Of a stretch of DNA of 33,159 bases, positions 7,525 to 15,392 are shown in pieces (positions within the stretch are counted from its first letter, which is position 1; every line of letters begins with the position of its first letter). The DNA comes from Pseudonocardia xinjiangensis (lineage in GTDB: Bacteria; Actinomycetota; Actinomycetes; Mycobacteriales; Pseudonocardiaceae). The translations under genes were made by a program, and so were the position numbers. Location of the stretch: positions 1 through 33,159 of the forward strand of contig NZ_JAAXKY010000080.1 in assembly GCF_012911925.1 (NCBI RefSeq), given 5' to 3'. The notes under the pieces were generated by a model that did not search any database, had not been told where the DNA came from, and saw nothing but the letters and a program-made list of their open reading frames with translations.

Positions 7525-8414
7525 ATGTAGCTACGGCACCTCGCGGCGTTCACCGCCGTCGCGGAGGAGGGGAGCTTCACCGCCGCCGCGGAGCGCCTGC
7601 ACATGGTGCAGTCCGCCGCCTCGGCCGCCGTGCGCACCCTCGAGCGCGAACTCGGCGCACGGTTGTTCGACCGCACCACCCATCGCGTCGAGCTGACCTC
7701 GGCCGGCCGGCTGCTGCTGCCCGAGGCACGGCGCACGCTGGCCGCAGCCGCCGCAGCGCGGGACGTGATCAACCAGATGCACGGTGGGCTGCGCGGCACG
7801 GTGCGGCTGGGGATCAACCAGTGGGACCGCGCCTTCAGCGTGCCGCGGCTGCTCGCTGAGTTCCGCGCGGAGCACCCGCACGTCGAGATCGAACTGCACC
7901 GGGGCGACAGCACCAGCCACACCCTCGCGCTGCACAAGGGGCAGCTGGACCTGGCGTTCATCGCCATCGACGCCGAAGCCGCCCTCGGGCTGTCACTGAC
8001 AACGCTGGTACGGCAGAGGATGCTGTTCGTCACCTCACTCGACCATCGCCTCGCCGGCCGGCCCTCGATCGACCTCGGCACGACCGCGGGCGAGCCCTTC
8101 GCCGAGACGCCACCCACCTGGGGGGTACGCATCTCCATCGACCGCGCCTTCCGGGCCGCCGGTCTCCACCGCCGGGTCGCCTTCGAGGTGGCCGACATCG
8201 AGACGGTGCTCGACTTCGTCCGCTTCGGGCTGGCCGTCGCCCTGGTGCCACCCTCGGTGCTGGACTCCTCGTCCGGGGTGAGCGTGATGCCCGTGCCGAT
8301 CGGGGCTCCGGTGCTCGCCAGGTCGCTGGCAACAGCCACCAACGGGAGATCTCCGCGCCCACCCGCGCCCTGCTCTCCACCGCCCGCCGGTTGGCCCGGG
8401 ACGACGCGGCCTGA
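7525..8414 (+). pseudogene. LysR-family transcriptional regulator, disrupted (stop at codon 2 and 3' frameshift)
   Basis: The reading frame from the ATG at 7525 would give a normal LysR regulator of about 296 residues. The HTH begins LRHLAAFTAVAEEGSFTAAA, followed by an effector domain through GLAVALVPPSVL. Codon 2 is TAG (7528-7530) where the family normally has a sense codon, often GAG (M-E-L-R-H-L). No other start allows the whole HTH to be made; the next ATG (7603) removes the first half of it. Near 8344-8346 one base is missing. Before it the frame reads ATATNG, and one frame over the expected C-terminus EISAPTRALLSTARRLARDD continues to a TGA at 8412-8414. AAGGGG precedes the ATG. Two independent lesions make this a pseudogene, unless the lesions are sequencing errors. 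Confidence 0.85.
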
Positions 8415-8580
8415 TCACGCCGCCCTGCGACAACTCCGTCCGAGCGAGCGAGGTCGACGTGGTGGGGGGTTCGGGCGCGCCCACGACCCCGCTCAGGTCG
8501 ATCTCGCCCGGTCCAGGACCCGCCCGGCCCTGTGCCGCCCTCCGCGAACCTCGAGCCTTCCTGCCGACGCACCTTCCACT

Positions 8581-9949
8581 TCACGACCTGACAAAGCGCG
8601 GGGCTGTCATCAGCGACAGACGTTCCGGGCGGCACCAACCCGTAGCAGAAGGAAACTGCGTCCCTCGGCGCGACGGCCGGGCGGCGAGCAGCGCGTGCAG
8701 CCCCGAGGCCACCTCGCGCTCGGGCCGGGCCACCAGATGCCCGTCCCGCACCACGACCCGGCCCGCCACGACGACGTGGCGCGGCTTCCGGCCCGGCGCG
8801 GCCCAGAGCAGCCCGGCCAGCGGGTCGGCCACACCGGCGTCCGCGACGCCCGTGACGTCCCAGCAGACGAGATCCGCGGCGGACCCCGGCTCGAGCCGGC
8901 CCAGCTCGGGGCGGCCCAGTCCGGCGGCCGAGCCCGCGGTCGCCCAGCCGAGGACCTCGCGCGCGGCCACCGCCCGTCCCACCAGCGGGGCCACCTGGAG
9001 TGCGAGCCGGGCGTCGGCGAGCAGGTGACCGGCGTCGTTGCTGCCCCCGCCGCTCGTGCCCAGTCCGAGCGGGATCCCGGCGTCGGCGAGGGCCGCAGCC
9101 AGCGCCACCACCCATCCCATCGGCAGGTCACAGCCCGGCGCGTGGGTGGCGCTCGCCCCGGTCGTCGCGACCCGCATGATCTCGGCGGGTGTCACGCCGC
9201 ACAGGTGGGCGAGCGTGACGTCGGGCGCGAGCCAGCCCCACTCGTCGAGCAGGTCCAGCGGCCGCCGCCCGTAGCGCTGCGCGGCCACCACGACGTCCAC
9301 CTGCTCGTTGGCCTGCGTGCGCCGGCGCAGGCCGTGCCTGGCCGCCACCTCGCCGAGCAGCGCGAACGTCTCCGGCCCGTCGCTGTGCACGCCGGCCGGG
9401 CCCACCGCGACCTGCACCATCCCGGTCGGGTCCCGCCCAGTGCGCTCGCGATCGCGTCGGCCGACGCGGCCGCGGTCTCCGGGTCGTCGCGGGCGCTCCC
9501 GCGGACGAACACCAGGCGCCCGCCCAGCTCAGCCGCCGCGGCGGCGACCGCCGACGCGATCGCCACCCCGTCACCGGTGGACGCCGGCCAGGTGAGGTGG
9601 TGGTCGGCCACCGTGGTCACCCCGGACAGCAGCGACTCGGCCACCCCCACGGCCGCGCGCGGTGCGCGAGCTCGGCGTCGACGCCGAGCGCCCCGTACGC
9701 CGACGCCATGCGCGGCAGCCACTCCCGCATCGGGACGCCCCGGGTGCCGGGCAGCGTCCGGAACGCCGACTGCAGCAGGTGGTGGTGGGCGTCGACCAGT
9801 CCCGGCGTGACGACGCAGCCGGAGGCGTCGAGCACGTCGCCGTCGACGGGGGCGGCGGACACGAGGCCGTCCCGGTCACACGCCAGCTCACCGCCCGGTC
9901 GCTCGGTCTCGCCCGTCCACACCAACTCGGCCCCGCGCACCGTCAGCAT
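8581..9949 (-). pseudogene. Amidohydrolase (8-oxoguanine deaminase/chlorohydrolase-like), two frameshifts
   Basis: Reading from the ATG at 9947-9949, the product starts MLTVRGAELVWTGE and reaches TPGLVDAHHHLLQS, the N-terminal metal motif. Near 9655-9660 the frame jumps (one base missing) to LLSGVTTVADHHLTWP and DDPETAAASADAIASALGG. Near 9420-9422 it jumps again (one G missing) to MVQVAVGPAGVHSDGPETFA, running to the stop at 8581. All three pieces are collinear with deaminases of the 8-oxoguanine/TrzN class. Catalytic positions are also altered: the expected HxHE is QANE, and the expected GVDG is GTSG, losing the catalytic Asp. It follows the MFS gene by 38 bases and was the last gene of the leader-monooxygenase-transporter operon. 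The gene seems to be decaying. The 166-bp gap to the LysR remnant holds nothing recognisable. Confidence 0.83.
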
Positions 9950-9987
9950 CGATCAGTTGTAGCAACCCGCACGGCGCCGTTCGATCG

Positions 9988-11340
9988 CTACCAGCGTGTC
10001 CCGTTCGTCCATTGTGGACGCCAGCCGATCCAGCGCGGCATCAGCGCCACGGCGGCGAGACTGATCACCGCGGTGACCGCCAGATAGCCCGCGGCCCACC
10101 AGGGTTCGCCGCCGCCGAGAGCGAGCAGGCCGGTGAGGAACACCGGCGTCAGCCCGGACGCCCAGATGCCCGACCCCTGGAAGACCAGCGACATGCCGGT
10201 GTAGCGGACGTCGGTGTCGAACAGCTCCGCGAAGAGCGTGGACTCCGGACCCGTCATCAGCGCGTACCAGACGCCGAGCTGGAGCAGCAGTACCGCGACG
10301 ACGAGCCAGGGGATGCCGCTGTGGACCGCGAAGAACGAGGGCACGACGGTGACCCCGAACCCGACGACCCCGATGCCGAATATCCGCCGTCGCCCGTACC
10401 GGTCGGCCAGCAGGCCCGCCACCGGTGTCAGCGCCGCCATGAGCAGGGCGCCGCCGGTGACGGCCAGGAGCACGACGACCTTGTTCATGCCGACCGTCGC
10501 CGTCGCGTAGGTGATCGCGAAGACGCCCCAGGTGTTGAACGCCGCACCCTCCGCCCAGCGGGCGAGCATCCCGGCGACGATCCCGCGGCGGTGCCCCGCG
10601 GTGCGGAAGACCTGGACGACGGGCACGCGCGCCGTCGCGCCGCTCTCGCGCAGCCTGCGGAACTCCGGGGTCTCCAGGATGCGAAGCCGGACCAGCAGGC
10701 CCACCGCGACCAGCACGACACTCAGCACGAACGCCGCGCGCCATCCCACGCTCAGGAACGTCTGCTCGTCGAGCACCTCGCCGAGCAGCGCGAACACCCC
10801 CGTGCCCAGGGCGAGCCCCAGGCCGAGGCCGATCTGCGGCACGCTGCCGAACCGGGCACGCTTTCCTGCCGGCGCGTTCTCCACCGCCAGGAGCACCGCG
10901 CCGCCCCATTCGCCGCCCACGGCGAGACCCTGCAGCACGCGGAGCACCACGAGCAGGATCGGCGCCGCGACACCGATCGACGCGTAGGAGGGCAGCAGCC
11001 CGATGAGCGCGGTGGCCGCTCCCATCAGCACCATCGTGGCGACGAGCGTGCGCTTGCGGCCGAGCCGGTCGCCGATGTGTCCGAACAGGACACCGCCGAC
11101 GGGACGGGCCACGAACCCCACGGCGAACGTCCCGAAGGCCAGCAGGGTGCCCACGAGCTCGTTGCCGACGGGGAAGAACAGCTTGGGGAACACCAGGCTC
11201 GCGGCCGTGGCGTAGAGGAAGAAGTCGTACCACTCGACGGTGGTGCCGACCAGGCTCGCCAGCAGGACGGTGCGGGTCCTCGGCGCCGGGCCGTCCGGTG
11301 GCCGTTCCGCCAGTACGGCGGCGGTGCCCTGGCCGCTCAC
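9988..11340 (-). CDS. MFS transporter, metabolite:H+ symporter (MHS) type
   Basis: A 450-residue, 12-segment membrane transporter. Family marks are VGTTVEWYDFFLYATAA in segment 1, GDRLGRKRTL between segments 2 and 3, and LRVLQGLAVGGEWGGAVLL, typical of ShiA/KgtP/ProP-like symporters for organic acids, betaines and similar solutes. The second-half loop ADRYGRRR is also present. The GTG at 11338-11340 forms a GTGA overlap with the stop of the SsuD-like gene, which decides the start; the longer open frame to 11601 reads antiframe DNA. Being coupled to a monooxygenase suggests it imports that enzyme's substrate or precursor. The third partner of the operon is a pseudogene, so the pathway may now be incomplete. 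Confidence 0.9.
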   Translation of the reverse strand: MSGQGTAAVLAERPPDGPAPRTRTVLLASLVGTTVEWYDFFLYATAASLVFPKLFFPVGNELVGTLLAFGTFAVGFVARPVGGVLFGHIGDRLGRKRTLVATMVLMGAATALIGLLPSYASIGVAAPILLVVLRVLQGLAVGGEWGGAVLLAVENAPAGKRARFGSVPQIGLGLGLALGTGVFALLGEVLDEQTFLSVGWRAAFVLSVVLVAVGLLVRLRILETPEFRRLRESGATARVPVVQVFRTAGHRRGIVAGMLARWAEGAAFNTWGVFAITYATATVGMNKVVVLLAVTGGALLMAALTPVAGLLADRYGRRRIFGIGVVGFGVTVVPSFFAVHSGIPWLVVAVLLLQLGVWYALMTGPESTLFAELFDTDVRYTGMSLVFQGSGIWASGLTPVFLTGLLALGGGEPWWAAGYLAVTAVISLAAVALMPRWIGWRPQWTNGTRW

Positions 11341-12500
11341 TGGGCTGCAGCGAACGGGACGGCGCGCGGCTCGGCCACGTCGAGACCGTGGCCCTCCGGC
11401 GGGTTCCAGATCCCTCGCCGGGCCAGCAGGGGCAGCACGCCCTCCCCGACCCACCAGGCCTCCTCCAGGTGCGGGTGCCCGGACAGGATGAACTCCTCGA
11501 TGCCCAGCGCGTGGTACTCGGCGATCCGGTCGGCGACCTCGGTGTGGCTGCCCACCAGCGCGGTTCCGGCGCCGCCCCGCACGAGGCCGACACCGGCCCA
11601 CAGGTTGGGCGACACCTCCAGGTTGGACGTGGAGCCGCCGTGCAGCGACCGCATCCGCCGCTGCCCCTCCGACTCGCTGCGCGCGAGACCGGCCTGCACC
11701 TTCTCGATCGTCGCCGGGTCGATCGCCGCGATCAGCGACTCGGCGTGCGCCCAGGCCTGCTCGGAGGTGTCGCGGGTGATCACGTGCAGCCGGATGCCGA
11801 AGCGGACCGTGCGCCCGCGCGCCGCGGCGAGCCCGCGGATCCAGGCGATCTTCTCCGCGACCTGCGCAGGCGGCTCACCCCAGGTGAGGTAGACGTCGGC
11901 GTGGTCGGCGGCGATCTCGCCCGCGATGGGCGAGGAGCCCCCGAAGAAGACCGGCGGCACCGGGTCGGGCAACCGGTTGAGGAACGCACCCTCCACGTGC
12001 ACGTGCTCGCCGTCGAGATCGACCTTCTCGCCCCGCCACAGCGCCCGCACGACCTGCAGGAACTCCCCCGTGCGGCGGTAGCGGGCGTCCTTGTCCAGGA
12101 AGTCGCCGTAGGCCCGCTGTTCGAGAGGCTCTCCGCCCGTCACGACGTTCAGCAGCAACCGGCCACCGGAGTGCCGCTGGTAGGTCGCCGCCATCTGCGC
12201 CGCGAGCGTGGGCGACACCGAGCCCGGACGGAACGCGACGAGGAACTTCAGCCGCTCGGTCTCGGCCACGAGCATCGCCGTGGTGAGCCACGCGTCCTCG
12301 CACCACGCGCCCGTCGGCGTGAGCGCTCCGGCGAAACCGACCTGTTCGGCGGCGCGGGCCACCTGGGTCAGGTAGCCGATCGACGCCGGCCGGACGCCGC
12401 CGGCGGAACCGACGTCGACGCCGTGGCCACCCCCGACGAGCTGGCGGCCGTCGCCGTAGGTGGGCAGGAACCAGTGCGCGGTCAGAGGACCAGGAGACAC
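11337..12500 (-). CDS. LLM-class flavin-dependent monooxygenase, SsuD (alkanesulfonate monooxygenase)-like
   Basis: A 387-residue FMNH2-dependent monooxygenase with a TIM-barrel luciferase fold. It begins AHWFLPTYGDGRQLVGG, close to the SsuD N-terminus. It continues with AFRPGSVSPTLAAQMAAT, SGGRLLLNVVTGGEP, VPPVFFGGSSP and the C-terminal FILSGHPHLEEAWWVGEGVLP, a strong SsuD/SfnG/DszA-like pattern. Such enzymes release sulfite from sulfonates or oxidise sulfones. I chose GTG 12498-12500 with AAAAGG 7 bases upstream; the open frame further up only reads through the leader region. A cysteine-rich leader peptide upstream (12572-12646) suggests control by sulfur or cysteine supply. It is the first structural gene of an operon with the MFS transporter. 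Confidence 0.9.
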   Translation of the reverse strand: MSPGPLTAHWFLPTYGDGRQLVGGGHGVDVGSAGGVRPASIGYLTQVARAAEQVGFAGALTPTGAWCEDAWLTTAMLVAETERLKFLVAFRPGSVSPTLAAQMAATYQRHSGGRLLLNVVTGGEPLEQRAYGDFLDKDARYRRTGEFLQVVRALWRGEKVDLDGEHVHVEGAFLNRLPDPVPPVFFGGSSPIAGEIAADHADVYLTWGEPPAQVAEKIAWIRGLAAARGRTVRFGIRLHVITRDTSEQAWAHAESLIAAIDPATIEKVQAGLARSESEGQRRMRSLHGGSTSNLEVSPNLWAGVGLVRGGAGTALVGSHTEVADRIAEYHALGIEEFILSGHPHLEEAWWVGEGVLPLLARRGIWNPPEGHGLDVAEPRAVPFAAAQ

Positions 12501-12571
12501 GAGAAGACCTTTTCTGCACGACCCGCGGGAGCAGAGATCCCAGACGGGCGGGGGACGGAACGGGCTGTGCG

Positions 12572-12646
12572 TCAGCCGCGACAGACGCAGGACGCCAGGC
12601 GGCACAGGTCGACATGCCGACGTTGCGTGAGCAGGACCCCGATCAC
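12572..12646 (-). CDS. Cysteine-rich leader peptide (putative attenuator) upstream of the SsuD-like operon
   Basis: A 24-codon frame from GTG 12644-12646 to TGA 12572-12574 ends RRHVDLCRLASCVCRG. Actinobacteria carry a family of tiny leader peptides with an RRHVDLxR core and a C-terminal Cys-Arg ending, found ahead of sulfur-metabolism operons; this match is close. It has three cysteines in the last ten residues, so scarcity of charged Cys-tRNA would stall ribosomes here. Another in-frame GTG lies at 12653-12655 and would add three residues. The stop is 71 bases before the monooxygenase start. No strong intrinsic terminator is visible in that gap, so control may be Rho-dependent or act on translation. 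The family assignment comes from memory of the motif, not a search. Confidence 0.75.
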   Translation of the reverse strand: MIGVLLTQRRHVDLCRLASCVCRG

Positions 12647-12655
12647 GTCTTCCAC

Positions 12656-13033
12656 AGCAACAGACCGGACCGGTGGACGCAACCGAATGTGATGCGACAG
12701 ATGGGGGATTTCCGGTCCGACACAGCGCTATTTGTTCGAACATTTCTCAGCTCTCTCACCTGCCGAAACCGGGAAGGGAAATGGCGGCGGTAATGTCGGA
12801 CCCCGCTCGGCCGACCAGGTTGCGCTCGGGCGGTCGGGCAGGTCCGCGCTTTTCGGCAACAGAGCTGCGATCGCACACTTCCTCGTCGACCGGAATGACC
12901 GGAATGTCGGCCACCGCTGTAGGCGTGCCGCCACGGCCAGACCCTCTCGCGACGTGGCGAGGTGAGGAGCCCTTCAACTGCTGCTGTCGGACCGCCCTAG
13001 AGGATCTGTCTACCCACACGGAATGATGCGGGG
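12656..13033. promoter_or_regulatory. Intergenic region between SsuD-like operon and HTH gene, with palindrome TGTTCGAACA
   Basis: This 378-bp stretch has no convincing gene. It should contain the promoter of the leader/monooxygenase operon (leftward) and that of the HTH gene (rightward). A perfect 10-bp palindrome TGTTCGAACA at 12733-12742 sits in locally AT-rich sequence, about 90 bases upstream of the leader start. It is a possible operator. It is not a LexA box, because the half-sites are inverted relative to TCGAAC-N4-GTTCGA. Confidence 0.35.
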
Positions 13034-13564
13034 ATGCCGCCCGTGACCCTGACGCTGACCATGAGCGCCGACATCGACCCGCCGCTCGCCGGGCCCCAGG
13101 CCGCCCAGCAGCTCGGCCGGGAGATCGCCCGACGTTCCGACGCGCAGCTCGCCGGCACCTCCCTCTCCCCGGACCACGGCCGCGTCAGCTGGACGGTCCT
13201 GCGGCCGCGGTCCGAAGGGGCGTACTCCTACCCGCTCCTCGAGCTGGAGCGCACCGTCCACGCCGTCGTCCGGGAGACCGAAGGCTGGGAGGGCGCCCTG
13301 ATCCGGCCCACCGAGCTCCGGGTCCTGACCGCCGACGACGTCGACGACCGCCCCGACGAGCCGTCGATCCCCGACCTCGTGGGCGTCGACGAGTTCGCGG
13401 AGCTGCTCGGCGTCAACCGGGCCCGCTTCTACCAGCTGCGCGACCGGCCCGACCTCGGGTTCCCGGGCCCGGTCGCCCGGGGCGTGTACCTGCGGGCCTC
13501 GGCGGAGCAGTACGCGCAGGACCGCGCCCGCCGGCTGGGGCGCCAGGCCGCCACCGAGGGCTGA
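13034..13564 (+). CDS. Small protein with C-terminal AlpA/MerR-like helix-turn-helix
   Basis: A 176-residue protein. The N-terminal half (VTLTLTMSADIDPPLAG onward) is a mixed alpha/beta region without a name I recognise. The C-terminal part LVGVDEFAELLGVNRARFYQ followed by LRDRPDLGFPGPVARGVYLR looks like a winged HTH of the AlpA/excisionase class (helix, turn, recognition helix, wing with a basic residue), so DNA binding is likely. The start is ATG 13034; MSADIDPPL at 13061 is an alternative. It stands alone on this strand, 260 bp before the orphan atpE. Function is unknown. Confidence 0.65.
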   Translation: MPPVTLTLTMSADIDPPLAGPQAAQQLGREIARRSDAQLAGTSLSPDHGRVSWTVLRPRSEGAYSYPLLELERTVHAVVRETEGWEGALIRPTELRVLTADDVDDRPDEPSIPDLVGVDEFAELLGVNRARFYQLRDRPDLGFPGPVARGVYLRASAEQYAQDRARRLGRQAATEG

Positions 13565-13604
13565 CCGTCGTCGATCGGCAAGTCACTCGCTCCACCTGCG
13601 GGGC

Positions 13605-13769
13605 TTGAGCCCGTTCATCGAACATCGCCGGACCACCTCGACCTCGACGCACCGGGCTGACCCGCTGCGTACGGGGCAGGGCGTCGGTCAGCCGATGGTC
13701 GAGATCGCTGTCGACCTGTGGCCGGCGGACGTGGACCTCGAACCGATGTGCGCAGCCCTGGCCCGCTGA
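13605..13769 (+). other. Possible gene remnant or small ORF in the HTH-atpE gap
   Basis: In the 260-bp gap before atpE a frame of 54 codons from TTG 13605 to TGA 13767-13769 ends MVEIAVDLWPADVDLEPMCA plus four residues. The last 24 residues look like the folded C-terminus of a protein (alternating hydrophobic and acidic residues, GC-rich third positions). The first half is low-complexity Ser/Thr/His/Arg and does not look coding. It could be the tail of a deleted gene. I do not recognise the family. Confidence 0.3.
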
Positions 13770-13824
13770 CACCGTCGATCATGCCCGGCGCCGGCCCACG
13801 GCGCTCGCCTGATCGGAGATCCTC

Positions 13825-14049
13825 ATGACCGGCTCGCTCGCCGACCTCGGATACGGCCTCTCGATCGTCGGGTACGGCCTCTCGGCGATCGGGCCGGGGA
13901 TCGGCGTCGGCCTCGTCTTCGCCGCCTTCATCAACGCCGTGGCCCGCCAGCCGGAGGCCCGCGGCCAACTGCAGGGCATCGCGTTCATCGGCTTCGCGCT
14001 GTCCGAGGCGCTCGCCATCCTCGGCCTGGTGCTCGTCTTCGCCCAGTAG
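13825..14049 (+). CDS. atpE: F0F1-type ATP synthase subunit c, orphan copy
   Basis: A 74-residue proteolipid of two transmembrane helices joined by the polar loop ARQPEARGQL, the RQP loop that contacts the rotor stalk. Helix 1 carries the glycine zipper GYGLSAIGPGIGVGLVFAAF. Helix 2 carries the ion-binding acid in FALSEALAILGLV (Glu about 61), so the key residue for proton translocation is intact. GGAG lies about 7 bases before the ATG. Length is normal. What is odd is the place: no other atp gene is near, and it lies 47 bp before a histidine kinase on the same strand. It could be a duplicated c subunit that enters the rotor ring under some condition, a membrane protein with another role, or a relic. 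The family call itself is certain. Confidence 0.92.
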   Translation: MTGSLADLGYGLSIVGYGLSAIGPGIGVGLVFAAFINAVARQPEARGQLQGIAFIGFALSEALAILGLVLVFAQ

Positions 14050-14081
14050 GGACAACAGAGGCAAACCGCCCTGATGATCGC

Positions 14082-14087
14082 TAGGCT
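14082..14087 (+). promoter_or_regulatory. Candidate -10 element for a leaderless histidine kinase transcript
   Basis: TAGGCT fits the actinobacterial TANNNT consensus and ends 9 bases before the ATG at 14097. This is the spacing expected when transcription starts at or near the start codon. No ribosome site is visible between atpE and the kinase. No clear -35 was seen. Confidence 0.3.
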
Positions 14088-14096
14088 CCGTGGTCG

Positions 14097-15392
14097 ATGC
14101 ACCCCGCCCCCACCGGCAGCGCTGTCCCGGGCCCTGACCTGCCCGGGATCCTGCCGGGGGTGCTCCGGTCCGGGCTGCTCCCGCCGGAACCGCCGGTGAG
14201 CACCGGCGCCTGGCACACGGCCCGCGACCGGGCGGCCGACGTCGGCTGTGTCGTGGTAGCCGCCGCCATCGCGTTCCTCGTGTTCATGCCGCCGCCCGGC
14301 CCCGGCTCGCTCGGCCTGCCGGACGCCCCGCCGCTGGTGAACCTGGCGGCCGGCGCTCTCTCGTGGCTGTCGCTGTGGTGGCGGCGCCGGTGGCCCGTCC
14401 CGCTGGCCGTCGCGCTCGTCCTGGGTGCGGTGCTGGTGCCGACGGTCGTCGGGGCCGCGGCGCTCGCGCTGTTCACCGTGGCCGTGCACCGGCGCGCCGC
14501 CGTCACCGCGGCAGTGACCCTGCTGGCCGTGGTGGCGGGACTGGTGCAGCACCGGCTGCACCCCATCGACCCCGACACGCCCGTCACGTACTGGGTCACG
14601 TGCGGCATCCACGCACTCGTGTGCCTGCTCGCCGCGACGTGGGGCGTCACCGTGCGAGCCCGCAGGCAGCTGGTGCTGTCGCTGGCCGAGCGCACCCGCC
14701 GGGCGGAGGCCGACCAGCAAGAGCGCATCCGGCAGGCGAGGCAGCGCGAGCGCGAACGCATCTCCCGGGAGATGCACGACGTGCTGGCCCACCGGCTCTC
14801 GCTGCTGAGCATGCACGCCGGAGCACTGGAGTTCCGGCCCGACGCCTCACCCGAGACGGTGGCCGAGGCGGCCGGGGTGATCCGGGCCAGCGCGCACCAG
14901 TCGCTGGTCGACCTGCGGGAGATCCTCGCCGTACTGCGCGCGGCCGACCACGACGACGACACCGACCGCGACACCGACGGCGACGCCCTGCACCCCCAGC
15001 CCGGCCTCCACGGCCTCGGCCTGCTGGTCGAGGAGACCCGCCGGGCCGGCACCGTCGTCACGGTCCGCGACGAGGTCACGGCCGCGGACGCCGTGCCGGC
15101 GGTCCTCGGCCGCACCGCATTCCGGGTGGCGCAGGAAGGCCTCACCAACGCGCGCAAGCACGCCCCGGGCGCGCCCGTCGCCGTCTCGCTGACCGGCGGC
15201 CCGGGCGACGGGCTCACCGTCGCGATCTGCAACCGGCTCGCCGAGGGCGCACCGGCCCCAGAGGTGCCGGGTTCCGGAACGGGCCTGGTCGGGCTGGCCG
15301 AGCGCGCCGTGCTGGCCGGTGGGCGCCTCGAGCACGGGCCGACGGCCCATGGCGAGTACCGCCTGTGCGTGTGGCTGCCGTGGCCGGCGTGA
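14097..15392 (+). CDS. Two-component sensor histidine kinase, NarL/DesK (HisKA_3) type
   Basis: A 431-residue membrane kinase. Roughly residues 45-185 form several hydrophobic segments with only short loops, so it probably senses a membrane or intramembrane signal. The HisKA_3 dimerisation domain has the phospho-acceptor His227 in SREMHDVLAHRLSLL. The HATPase_c domain has Asn351 (FRVAQEGLTNARKH) and the G-box GTGLVGL (394-400). A stretch of alternating Asp/Thr at 285-297 is a loop specific to this protein. It is coupled to the response regulator by a GTGA overlap (15389-15392). The upstream atpE on the same strand may share the signal or be unrelated. Confidence 0.9.
   Translation: MHPAPTGSAVPGPDLPGILPGVLRSGLLPPEPPVSTGAWHTARDRAADVGCVVVAAAIAFLVFMPPPGPGSLGLPDAPPLVNLAAGALSWLSLWWRRRWPVPLAVALVLGAVLVPTVVGAAALALFTVAVHRRAAVTAAVTLLAVVAGLVQHRLHPIDPDTPVTYWVTCGIHALVCLLAATWGVTVRARRQLVLSLAERTRRAEADQQERIRQARQRERERISREMHDVLAHRLSLLSMHAGALEFRPDASPETVAEAAGVIRASAHQSLVDLREILAVLRAADHDDDTDRDTDGDALHPQPGLHGLGLLVEETRRAGTVVTVRDEVTAADAVPAVLGRTAFRVAQEGLTNARKHAPGAPVAVSLTGGPGDGLTVAICNRLAEGAPAPEVPGSGTGLVGLAERAVLAGGRLEHGPTAHGEYRLCVWLPWPA

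Noticed and set aside
7525..7530. Programmed recoding of TAG (read-through) in the LysR gene
   Set aside because: The stop is at codon 2, a second frameshift exists downstream, and no recoding element or suppressor tRNA is visible.
12733..12742. LexA box in the monooxygenase promoter
   Set aside because: GTTCGAAC is the inverse arrangement of half-sites and lacks the 4-base spacer of TCGAAC-N4-GTTCGA.
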